Source: an uncultured Actinomycetes bacterium
GTDB taxonomy: Bacteria; Actinomycetota; Actinomycetes; Nanopelagicales; Nanopelagicaceae
Direction of reading: 5' to 3'
NCBI GenBank assembly: GCA_903865885.1
Contig: CAIPLJ010000160.1
Coordinates: forward strand, 1-5,945
Length of the DNA: 5,945 nucleotides
Within the stretch, counting starts at the first letter, position 1. The number at the start of each line of letters is the position of its first letter. The notes below the pieces were generated by a model that was given only the letters and a program-made list of their open reading frames with translations, searched no databases and was not told where the DNA came from. Shown piece by piece: positions 1 to 5,945 of the stretch. The position numbers were made by a program, and so were the translations under genes.

Positions 1-131
1 AGCGCTTGTGCGACTGCGGGAAATGTCGGCAAATACATATCTATCGACATCGGGACGAACATTGTCATCGCGGCTAGAACGATGAGTAGTTGGGTAGGCC
101 CAGGTGTTCGGCGTACCTTTAATTTATCCAT
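1..131 (-). CDS. MFS multidrug transporter, Bcr/CflA type (N-terminal fragment, cut by left edge)
   Basis: Only the first 43 codons are present, read from ATG at 131 down to the window edge with no stop. The peptide has a short basic, proline-containing head (MDKLKVRRTPGPTQ), then a hydrophobic first membrane segment (about residues 14-30) that runs into SIDMYLPTFP at residues 29-38. A first helix ending in (I)DMYLPxxP is characteristic of the Bcr/CflA branch of the DHA1 major facilitator family, which are inner-membrane proton-coupled drug or metabolite exporters. No other start is likely: no ATG, GTG or TTG occurs in frame between this ATG and the in-frame TAA inside the tRNA, and the internal ATGs would remove much of helix 1. 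The ATG is one base after the tRNA-Ser CCA end, with no promoter or clear Shine-Dalgarno between them. The substrate cannot be inferred. Family call fairly good, given how little is visible. Confidence 0.72.
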   Translation of the reverse strand, partial: MDKLKVRRTPGPTQLLIVLAAMTMFVPMSIDMYLPTFPAVAQA

Positions 132-132
132 C

Positions 133-224
133 TGGCGGAGACGAGGAGATTTGAACTCCTGAAGGCTTTAACACCTTACCTCGTTAGCAGTGAGGCGCAC
201 TCGACCGGGCTATGCGACGTCTCC
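133..224 (-). tRNA. tRNA-Ser, anticodon GCT (reads AGC/AGU), with encoded CCA
   Basis: Read on the minus strand, a complete 92-nt class II tRNA folds by eye. The acceptor stem is GGAGACG (224-218) pairing with CGTCTCC (143-137), followed by discriminator G and encoded CCA (135-133). The D arm has a 4-bp stem GCAT/GTGC. The anticodon loop is CTGCTAA, with GCT at 188-186. The variable region is 18 nt with an AAGG/CCTT stem, as expected for serine tRNAs. The T arm is AGGAG-TTCAAAT-CTCCT. The G discriminator, long variable arm and GCT anticodon all agree on serine. The last anticodon-stem pair (31-39) is an A·C mismatch. The gene lies 51 bases downstream of the alditol oxidase stop and one base upstream of the transporter start, all on one strand. 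Confidence 0.95.
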
Positions 225-237
225 GAGTTGCAGGTGA

Positions 238-243
238 AGTCTA
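238..243 (-). promoter_or_regulatory. Possible -10 element for tRNA-Ser
   Basis: On the minus strand TAGACT matches the actinobacterial TANNNT -10 pattern and ends 13 bases before the mature tRNA 5' end, which would give a 5' leader of about 6-7 nt. No good -35 sits at the usual 16-18 bases. A perfect TTGACA exists (254-249) but is only 5 bases away, so it cannot pair with this box. The tRNA could instead be transcribed from upstream with putA and the alditol oxidase gene. Confidence 0.25.
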
Positions 244-275
244 CCGCCTGTCAAAGCCAGTGCCACCCGCTTAGT

Positions 276-1505
276 TCAGGCAAGAACGCGTCGAGTAAAT
301 GAATTCTCGAATTTCGAAGTTGGATCTAGGGCTTGAACCAGTGCTTGGAACTCGCCCATCTTTGGATAGACGCTCTTTAGATATGTGGCATCTGCGGTGA
401 AGACTTTGCCCCAATGTGGGCGGTAGTTAAATGGTCTCAGTGCTTCTTCTACTTTTTCAATCACTGGATATATAGCGTCGAGCTTCTTCCATGTGAAGTG
501 AATTGCAAGGCAATCTCTTTCAAATGCACCGCTGAGCCACAGGTTATCGGCCGCAAAAGTTCGCAACTCTGTAATCCATAAGAGTGGTGTGATTTCAGAA
601 CCTAATTGAGATACAGCTTCGATTGCTGCAGCAGCATCCTTGCGATCGACAAAGAATTCAGTCTGGATTTCCTCGCCGACACTTGGAGTGAACTCAAGTT
701 TGAAGTGTGAAAGGCGATCATGCCAATGTCCTGGCACTCCGAGTTGTTCCGTGCATGCTACGGGGTCAACGGATGGAATGGGGTGAAACTTCTTATCCGC
801 TTTTCCACTTCCACCGATACTTTCAGGGATTACTTCACTGTCGCGGAATTTGCACCAAAGATTTCCAACTTTTGCGCTGCTCCAATCTGTGAAGTAACTG
901 ACGCTGTAAGCGCTTCCCATGATCTGATCAAAGCTGCGCTGTAGAACATCAAGTGGAATCCCTGGGTAAATAACTTGTCGCACTTCGAATGTTGGTTCGA
1001 TTTTGAGTTCGTATTGATAAACAATTCCACCTAGTCCTAGCCCTACAACAAGAGCGTTAAATGCTGGATTTGCTCGGTCTATATGTCGGAGTTCACCTTC
1101 GGCGGTAACTATGTCGAGAGAAAGAACTTGATTAGCAAGATTCTGATTCTTCATTCCAGATCCATGAGTTCCGGTAGATACGGAACCGGCAATCGAAATA
1201 TGTGGCAGTGATGCAAGATTATTGAGCGCCCAGCCTTGCTTATGTAGCTCAGGTGCTAACTCTCCGTATGTAAGCCCAGCGGAAACTTTTACTGACTTTG
1301 AAGCAGAATTTATTTCAATAACCTTGGGCATCTTTAGCAAATTAATCGAAAAGCTACTTGTGTTTGCGATCTCATTGAACGAATGCGCAGAACCACGTGC
1401 ACGAATCTTTGGGTGCGTGCGGACTAATTCTTGTAACTCTGTAAGTGTCTCTGGTTGAAAATATTGGCGATCATTGAAATCAATATTCTTGCTCCAATTT
1501 TGCAT
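276..1505 (-). CDS. aldO: Alditol oxidase (AldO/xylitol oxidase family, covalent FAD)
   Basis: A complete 409-residue flavoprotein oxidase of the VAO/PCMH fold, predicted cytoplasmic with no signal peptide. AldO enzymes oxidise the terminal alcohol of polyols such as xylitol, sorbitol or mannitol to the aldose and reduce oxygen to hydrogen peroxide. The FAD-binding domain fills about residues 10-170: GSAHSFNE (38-45) holds His41, the expected covalent FAD attachment site (His46 of S. coelicolor AldO), and LPHISIAGSVSTGTHGSG (100-117) is the family signature. Matching AldO from memory, the catalytic and substrate residues appear kept: Ser99, Glu313 and Arg315 (ELRT), His336 and Thr338 (HFTW) and Lys367 (HWGKVFT). 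Length is close to the 418 residues of AldO, and similarity runs from NW at the N-terminus to the C-terminal FxNxFxRxVLA. The alternative, a gulono- or arabinono-lactone oxidase, is less likely because the polyol-site residues are retained. The ATG shares one base with the putA stop (TAATG), so coupled translation in an operon with putA is expected; only a weak, distant AGGG precedes the start. Confidence 0.9.
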   Translation of the reverse strand: MQNWSKNIDFNDRQYFQPETLTELQELVRTHPKIRARGSAHSFNEIANTSSFSINLLKMPKVIEINSASKSVKVSAGLTYGELAPELHKQGWALNNLASLPHISIAGSVSTGTHGSGMKNQNLANQVLSLDIVTAEGELRHIDRANPAFNALVVGLGLGGIVYQYELKIEPTFEVRQVIYPGIPLDVLQRSFDQIMGSAYSVSYFTDWSSAKVGNLWCKFRDSEVIPESIGGSGKADKKFHPIPSVDPVACTEQLGVPGHWHDRLSHFKLEFTPSVGEEIQTEFFVDRKDAAAAIEAVSQLGSEITPLLWITELRTFAADNLWLSGAFERDCLAIHFTWKKLDAIYPVIEKVEEALRPFNYRPHWGKVFTADATYLKSVYPKMGEFQALVQALDPTSKFENSFTRRVLA

Positions 1506-1507
1506 TA
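1503..1507 (-). promoter_or_regulatory. putA-aldO stop/start overlap (TAATG), translational coupling site
   Basis: On the minus strand the putA TAA (1507-1505) and the aldO ATG (1505-1503) share an A. The nearest purine-rich candidate for ribosome binding, AGGG, ends about 11 bases before the ATG and is weak. Ribosomes ending putA are therefore the likely source of initiation on aldO. The overlap is seen directly; coupling is inferred. Confidence 0.75.
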
Positions 1508-4500
1508 TTTACTAAGCCCTGTACATGTTGGCCTTGGTCCACCATTGGGATTGCCATAGCGATGATGGGTAATTGCAACTGATTGTTCGAGCAACCAACG
1601 TGGAGTTTCAATATCTCCGCGCTGAGCAATCGGGCGATGATCTACAGAAATTCCTTTCTGCATCTCCTCGAAAATTGGTGGCTTACTTGATGCAAGCCAG
1701 CGAACGCGTGAATACTTCTCTTTCACATTGCGAAGTTCAGTTGTGAAGATAACTTGTGCGCCAGTTGTTTCAGAGATGTGGTGAATAAGTGATTTCTCAT
1801 CTTGTGTCGTTGATTCATCTATTACGACAACTATTGGTGATAAATAGTGGCGGTAACGTTGGAAGTTCTTCTCCACAACTAAGCCGCTGCGATCAATTGC
1901 TTGTGAACCAACTTTTGCCCACCAAGTATTAACTCCGAATATTGCAGCTTCTTTATTTGTCACTCGTGGCCAATTGCGAAGTGTGTTGACGTAATTGAGT
2001 CCACCAGCTTTTGCATTGGGACCAACTGCAGAACGCTTCCAACCACCAAATGGTTGGCGATTAACAATCGCACCTGTAATTCCGCGGTTCACATAAAGGT
2101 TTCCTGCTTCAATGCGATTGATCCACTCTTCGCACTCTTTCTCATCGAGAGATTGAATGCCTGCAGTTAACCCGAAATCAGTATCGTTTTGCATAGTGAT
2201 CGCTGTATCGAAATCTGGTGCTTCAATCACTGCAAGTACTGGACCAAACCATTCGTTGCGATGTGACCATGACTGTGCTTTCACGCCGAGCTTTACACCT
2301 GGACGCCACATAAGACCTGCGGTATCCAATTGTTGTGGTTCAACAAGCCATGTTTCGCCAGCATCGAGTTGTGTGAGTGCGCGAGTAAGTGCATTTTCGG
2401 AGGGGCGAATAATTGGTCCAACAGTTGTTGAGAAATCCCATCCGGCGCCAACGTGAAGTGATTCAACAGCATCTTTGAGCTGGCGGATAAATGCGGGGTT
2501 GTTATAGATAGAGGTATCAACAATTGCAATTGAAGCTGCGGAACATTTCTGGCCAGCGTGGCCAAAGGCTGATTGCACCAAATCTTTAACTGCGGCATCG
2601 ATATCTGCGCATGCAGAGATAAGAACAGCGTTCTTACCGCTTGTCTCTGCCATCAAGTTGATTTCTGGGCGCCATGACGTAAAGAGTGATGCGGTATCAA
2701 ATGATCCAGTAAGGATTACACCATCGATAGCTGGATTGGTGACGAGATACTTTCCGTTCTCGTCATCGCGCATGGGTAAGAATTGCAATACATCTTGCGG
2801 TACTCCGCCTGCCCATAAGTGGCTGACGATCTCCCAGGCTGTTGCAACTGTCTCTGGCGCAGGCTTGAGGATGACGGCGTTACCTGCAGCTAGTGCTGCG
2901 CACACTCCACCCATTGGAATCGCGTATGGAAAGTTCCAAGGAGGAACAACAAGGACTGTACCTAGTGGTGTTGATTCACCGAAGTTCTGTGCAGATGTTG
3001 CATAGAAGCGAGCAAAGTCAATCGCTTCAGTGACTTCGGGGTCTGCTTCAGCAACAGTCTTGCCAGCATCGCGCGACATCACAGCGATTGTTTCCGTTGT
3101 TGCCTTTGCCATTACATCAGCGGCTTTAAAAAGAATTGTGGCGCGCTCTTCGATAGAAAGTCCGCTCCACTTATCCTGTGCCTTCTTTGCTGTTGCTATT
3201 GCATTGTCTACATCGTTAGCTGATCCAACTGAGTAGTGGTACCAAACTTTTCCATTATCAGAAGGATCGCTTCCATCTTCTTGCTCCTTGGTAAATACCT
3301 CTTTACCGTTGATAACTAGTGGAATCTCTTGATCTTTAATCGCGCGAACCTTTTTGATTGCCTTAGTAACAGCGCTAATAAAGTGTGGTTCGGTTGGATC
3401 AGCATTTGGCTCGTTCTCAAATGTAAGTCCTGTTGTCAGAGCATGACCAACATGGCGAAGTGACTGCGTTGTAATTGTGTGGCGCTCGGCAATTGAGTCA
3501 AGGAAGCGTTCTTCTTGCTCTTTAAACTTCTTTGGATTCTTTGAAATCTCAAATGCAGCCTTTAAGTAATTCTCATCCGATGTATTTTCATCAAGGCGGC
3601 GCACTAAGTAAGCAACGGCTGCGGCGAAATCATCTTTGCGTGTCACCGGTGCATAGAGCAGAACTGGTTGACCTGCACGAGTAACTGCTAGGGCTTCGGC
3701 ATTTGCCATTCCCTCTAACATCTCAATATCAATTTGATCTGAAACTCCACGAGACTTTGCGACTTCTAGCGCCCATGTCATATGAAAGAGATTGTGCGAT
3801 GCGATGCCGATACGTACAGCTTTTGAGTGTTCAGGGCGAAGTGCTGCATCTACAAGGCGAACATAGGAAGCATCGACATCAGACTTTGAGCGATATGGCG
3901 CAGGGCTCCAGCCATGTAGTTCTGCTTCAGCACGTTCCATTGCAAGGTTTGCACCTTTTACTAAGCGAACTTTGATGGTGCCACCGCTGCGCGCATAACG
4001 AGTTTTTGCCCATTCAACTAATTGAGCAAAGAAGTCGTGAGATTCAGGAAGGTATGCCTGAAGAACTATTCCTGCCTTCATGGATTCGAATTCGGATTCA
4101 TCCAGCACTCGCATAAATGCTGCAACTGTCATGGGAAGGTCGCGGTACTCCTCCATATCCAAATTAACAAAGACGCCATGGTGTTGCGCTTCGCGATAGA
4201 GAATGCGCATCTTTTCAGAGACGCGGTCTATTGATCCTTCGACATCGATAATAATGAGTTGAGCAACGATGGATGAAAGTTTGACCGAAATATAATTAAC
4301 TTCAGGTCGGCGCATCATTTCAAGAATTGATTGGAAGCGAATATCTGCTTCATGATCACCTAGAACTGCTTCACCTAACACGTTGATGTTGAGCGAAATA
4401 CCTTTTTCGCTTCGCTTATTCATATGCTTTGCAAGCTTCTCGGGCTCTGATGCAAGGATTAAATCCTTGGAGAGTGAGCGAACTCGTTGGTGAACGAGTG

Positions 4501-4837
4501 CAACAACTGGGGTAGGTAGTGCATTGGAAATAACTCCGATTATGTGTAAACCAATTCCATTGAGTGGCCCAAAGCCAACGATGCTTGCTTTTTTGGCTGC
4601 ACGTCGGAAAATTCGTGATGATGATTTGATTGAGGAAATTCGCATTACTTCATCAGTCAGCGTGATTGTTGCTTCAATCGCCTTAGGATCTTTAAAGAGA
4701 CGTGCAACACGCTTGCGGTTAGCTTTCTCGCGGCGATCGCGCAACTTATCTGATTGCGCCATTAACTCTTTGGTGCGTGCGATTGCAGTCGCAGCTAGTA
4801 AATCTAGCTTCGCATCAGTCTCAAAGATTGAGGGCAT
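1505..4837 (-). CDS. putA: Bifunctional proline dehydrogenase / L-glutamate-gamma-semialdehyde dehydrogenase (PutA)
   Basis: A complete 1110-residue enzyme that converts proline to glutamate in two steps. An N-terminal helical, strongly basic arm (about 1-130) precedes the FAD-dependent proline dehydrogenase barrel (about 140-430). Residues matching the E. coli PutA proline site are Lys186 (ISVKLSS), Asp227 (VNLDMEE), Tyr395 (YAPV), Tyr410 and Arg413-Arg414 (AYLVRRL); RLVKGAN (291-297) is also typical. The NAD-dependent aldehyde dehydrogenase follows (about 505-955), with PWNFP (oxyanion Asn635), Lys658, Glu731 (LMAETSGKN), nucleophile Cys765 (GHAGQKCSAAS) and WFGPVL (863-868). About 150 further residues form a C-terminal domain, as in longer PutAs, where such domains help close the channel for the intermediate. 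There is no N-terminal ribbon-helix-helix domain, so it should not act as its own repressor as E. coli PutA does. The first ATG is chosen because a -10 element lies 6 bases upstream and the divergent region begins there. It is the first gene of an operon with aldO. Confidence 0.97.
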   Translation of the reverse strand: MPSIFETDAKLDLLAATAIARTKELMAQSDKLRDRREKANRKRVARLFKDPKAIEATITLTDEVMRISSIKSSSRIFRRAAKKASIVGFGPLNGIGLHIIGVISNALPTPVVALVHQRVRSLSKDLILASEPEKLAKHMNKRSEKGISLNINVLGEAVLGDHEADIRFQSILEMMRRPEVNYISVKLSSIVAQLIIIDVEGSIDRVSEKMRILYREAQHHGVFVNLDMEEYRDLPMTVAAFMRVLDESEFESMKAGIVLQAYLPESHDFFAQLVEWAKTRYARSGGTIKVRLVKGANLAMERAEAELHGWSPAPYRSKSDVDASYVRLVDAALRPEHSKAVRIGIASHNLFHMTWALEVAKSRGVSDQIDIEMLEGMANAEALAVTRAGQPVLLYAPVTRKDDFAAAVAYLVRRLDENTSDENYLKAAFEISKNPKKFKEQEERFLDSIAERHTITTQSLRHVGHALTTGLTFENEPNADPTEPHFISAVTKAIKKVRAIKDQEIPLVINGKEVFTKEQEDGSDPSDNGKVWYHYSVGSANDVDNAIATAKKAQDKWSGLSIEERATILFKAADVMAKATTETIAVMSRDAGKTVAEADPEVTEAIDFARFYATSAQNFGESTPLGTVLVVPPWNFPYAIPMGGVCAALAAGNAVILKPAPETVATAWEIVSHLWAGGVPQDVLQFLPMRDDENGKYLVTNPAIDGVILTGSFDTASLFTSWRPEINLMAETSGKNAVLISACADIDAAVKDLVQSAFGHAGQKCSAASIAIVDTSIYNNPAFIRQLKDAVESLHVGAGWDFSTTVGPIIRPSENALTRALTQLDAGETWLVEPQQLDTAGLMWRPGVKLGVKAQSWSHRNEWFGPVLAVIEAPDFDTAITMQNDTDFGLTAGIQSLDEKECEEWINRIEAGNLYVNRGITGAIVNRQPFGGWKRSAVGPNAKAGGLNYVNTLRNWPRVTNKEAAIFGVNTWWAKVGSQAIDRSGLVVEKNFQRYRHYLSPIVVVIDESTTQDEKSLIHHISETTGAQVIFTTELRNVKEKYSRVRWLASSKPPIFEEMQKGISVDHRPIAQRGDIETPRWLLEQSVAITHHRYGNPNGGPRPTCTGLSK

Positions 4838-4843
4838 TTAGCA

Positions 4844-4849
4844 AGGCTA
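4844..4849 (-). promoter_or_regulatory. Predicted -10 element of a leaderless putA promoter
   Basis: On the minus strand TAGCCT fits TANNNT, and exactly six bases (tgctaa) separate it from the putA ATG. This would put the transcription start at or next to the A of ATG, giving a leaderless mRNA. No Shine-Dalgarno is visible upstream of the start, which agrees. A 17-base spacer would place the -35 region at 4867-4872, where there is no good TTGACA match. Confidence 0.5.
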
Positions 4850-4869
4850 TCAAGGGATAAATGCCTCTG

Positions 4870-4888
4870 CTCACCCTACAAATGTGAG
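4870..4888. promoter_or_regulatory. Inverted repeat CTCAC-N9-GTGAG, candidate shared operator of putA and pepP
   Basis: Perfect 5-bp arms CTCAC (4870-4874) and GTGAG (4884-4888) flank nine bases, near the middle of the 74-bp divergent region. The dyad covers the expected -35 zone of both genes (about 4867-4872 for putA and 4877-4882 for the aminopeptidase), where one bound protein could control both. The arms are short, so chance occurrence is possible. The regulator is unknown; PutA itself lacks a DNA-binding domain. Confidence 0.4.
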
Positions 4889-4899
4889 ATTAATGCGCG

Positions 4900-4905
4900 T
4901 AGGAT
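4900..4905 (+). promoter_or_regulatory. Predicted -10 element of a leaderless pepP promoter
   Basis: TAGGAT fits TANNNT and ends exactly six bases (tcagat) before the ATG at 4912, the same geometry as on the putA side. Its first three bases are also the in-frame TAG that closes the reading frame upstream, so translation cannot start earlier. No convincing Shine-Dalgarno is placed for this ATG. A -35 at 17 bases (4877-4882, tacaaa) is weak. Confidence 0.55.
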
Positions 4906-4911
4906 TCAGAT

Positions 4912-5945
4912 ATGAATAACGAGAGCGCAGACGTTACAGCCGAAAAGTCAAAGAGAATCCATGATCAGGCACCATCTGAACTCTTCTCCAACTTTATGAA
5001 ATCTGGGTGGACCTCATCTGATCTCAGTGACCTCGAGCCTCTTGAAGTTGTCACCTACGCTTATTCCAGACGACAGGTTTTATCTGCGGCATTCAAAGGA
5101 ATTCGTTTAGTGCTTCCTGCGGGCAGCTTCAAAGTTCGCGCCAACGATACCGATTACAACTACCGACCACATAGCGCATATGTGTATTACAGCGGTGTGC
5201 AAGGTGCAGATTCGACTGCAGATGCAGTGCTTGTTCTCGAACCATCGGGTGATTCGCACATTACATATCTCTATATGAATCCACGCTCTACTCGCGATAC
5301 CGATGCTTTCTATCGCGATGCAAAGTACGGCGAACTATGGGTTGGCCGTCGTTTCACACTTGATGAAGCAAAAGCTCGCTACCAAATTGATACTCGCCCA
5401 TTAAGCGAACTTGAAGCTCTGCTTGGCGATGGGAAAGAGACCCTCACTCTGCGTGATGTCGATGCAAGCGTTGAAAAGAATATTAAGAAAAATGAGCGCG
5501 AAGAGGAATTTGCAATCTCTGTTTCAGAACAGCGATTTTGTAAAGACGATTATGAACTTCGCGAGTTGCAACGCGCAGTTGATGCCACTGCCTTTGGTTT
5601 TAATGATGTCATTCATGCAATACCAGCAGCTGTTGAAACTCCACGGGGTGAACGAGTATTAGACGGCGCCTTCTATGGCCGCGCGCGAATTCTTGGAAAT
5701 GATTTGGGATATAACACCATCGTCGGTGCCGGTTCTCATGCATGTGTATTGCACTGGATCCGTAACGATGGCGATGTTCGTCGTGGTGAATTAGTACTTG
5801 TCGATGCAGGTGTCGAGATGGAATCCTTCTACACAGCAGATATCACTCGCACGCTGCCTATCGATGGAAAGTTCTCACCAGCACAGCGCGCTCTATATAT
5901 GTTGGTCTATGAATCACAACTTGCAGGCTTTGCAGCAATTAAACC
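4912..5945 (+). CDS. pepP: Xaa-Pro aminopeptidase, M24B family (cut by right edge)
   Basis: The frame is open from ATG at 4912 to the window end (344 codons plus two bases) without a stop. Aminopeptidase P removes an N-terminal residue that precedes proline and needs two metal ions, usually manganese. The N-terminal aminopeptidase P domain spans about residues 45-190, with the typical NDTDYNYRPHSAYVYYSG stretch (78-95). The catalytic pita-bread domain begins near residue 215. Against E. coli PepP from memory, His281 (VLHW) matches catalytic His243, Asp298 (LVDAG) matches Asp260 and Asp310 (TADITRT) matches Asp271. The Asp-to-Asp spacing is one residue longer than in E. coli, which I believe is common in actinobacteria. 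The remaining metal ligands (a His and two Glu) would lie past the edge. No signal peptide is seen, so it is cytoplasmic. Start: TAG at 4900-4902 is in frame just upstream, and a leaderless-type -10 element precedes the ATG. The gene diverges from putA, which can consume the proline released. Confidence 0.93.
   Translation, partial: MNNESADVTAEKSKRIHDQAPSELFSNFMKSGWTSSDLSDLEPLEVVTYAYSRRQVLSAAFKGIRLVLPAGSFKVRANDTDYNYRPHSAYVYYSGVQGADSTADAVLVLEPSGDSHITYLYMNPRSTRDTDAFYRDAKYGELWVGRRFTLDEAKARYQIDTRPLSELEALLGDGKETLTLRDVDASVEKNIKKNEREEEFAISVSEQRFCKDDYELRELQRAVDATAFGFNDVIHAIPAAVETPRGERVLDGAFYGRARILGNDLGYNTIVGAGSHACVLHWIRNDGDVRRGELVLVDAGVEMESFYTADITRTLPIDGKFSPAQRALYMLVYESQLAGFAAIK

Noticed and set aside
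133..224. tRNA-Ser gene as an attachment site for an integrated element
   Set aside because: No integrase and no duplicated tRNA 3' end is visible in the window, and the adjoining genes look like ordinary core genes.
231..250. Hairpin CAGGTG...CGCCTG between aldO and the tRNA as a terminator
   Set aside because: The stem is short with an 8-base loop, has a mismatch on the minus strand where a terminator would be needed, and no T-run follows.
226..254. Perfect TTGACA (254-249, minus strand) with a 17-base spacer to GCAACT (231-226) as a tRNA promoter
   Set aside because: GCAACT is a poor -10, and the transcription start would fall inside the mature tRNA.
707..1458. Short open frames within aldO (707-892, 720-944, 1222-1458 plus; 830-1030 minus)
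   Set aside because: They sit in the conserved FAD oxidase coding region and carry no motifs or start signals.
2157..3236. Several plus-strand open frames (2157-2456, 2658-3005, 3030-3236) and a minus-strand one (2293-2598) inside putA
   Set aside because: All overlap the conserved aldehyde dehydrogenase domain in other frames and resemble no known protein.
4524..4841. Plus-strand open frame of 105 codons antisense to the start of putA
   Set aside because: It lies wholly across the well-supported putA coding sequence and intergenic edge, has no recognisable protein features, and is best explained as a shadow of putA.
4870..4888. CRP-like site in the divergent region
   Set aside because: The CRP consensus is TGTGA-N6-TCACA; here the half-sites are in the opposite order (TCAC first, GTGA second) with different spacing.
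5411..5662. Plus-strand open frame of 83 codons inside pepP
   Set aside because: It is out of frame with the aminopeptidase P reading, whose domains and catalytic residues continue through this stretch.

Overview
The window looks like chromosomal DNA from an actinobacterium of moderate GC content (well below Streptomyces or Mycobacterium by eye; I have not computed it). The proteins resemble actinobacterial family members: the sugar-alcohol oxidase aligns by memory almost end to end with Streptomyces coelicolor AldO, and the PutA is of the bifunctional actinobacterial kind. Tight gene packing, a one-base gene overlap and leaderless-type promoters fit a streamlined genome, such as the freshwater acI/Nanopelagicales group. 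That placement is inference.

Layout, left to right. Bases 1-131 hold the start of a minus-strand Bcr/CflA-type MFS transporter that runs off the left edge. One base upstream of its ATG lies the encoded CCA end of a minus-strand tRNA-Ser(GCT) (133-224). Bases 276-1505 (minus) encode a complete alditol oxidase (AldO-like, covalent-FAD family). Its ATG shares a base with the stop codon of the large upstream gene, a complete 1110-residue bifunctional proline dehydrogenase / L-glutamate-gamma-semialdehyde dehydrogenase (PutA; 1505-4837, minus). A 74-bp divergent intergenic region (4838-4911) separates putA from a plus-strand Xaa-Pro aminopeptidase (from 4912), which is cut by the right edge after 344 codons.

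How the genes fit together. The aminopeptidase removes residues ahead of proline and so helps release proline from peptides. PutA oxidises proline to glutamate. The two genes diverge from one short control region. Each start codon has a TANNNT -10 element ending exactly 6 bases upstream, which is the leaderless-mRNA arrangement. A perfect CTCAC-N9-GTGAG dyad lies where both -35 regions would be. This PutA has no ribbon-helix-helix DNA-binding domain, so any repressor of this region would have to be another protein. The alditol oxidase, translationally linked to putA, adds a second flavin-dependent oxidation (sugar alcohol to aldose plus hydrogen peroxide). Its link to proline use is not obvious and is the most unexpected feature of the layout.

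No insertion sequence, CRISPR array, phage gene or clear intrinsic terminator was seen. No stretch over 300 bases lacks a gene.
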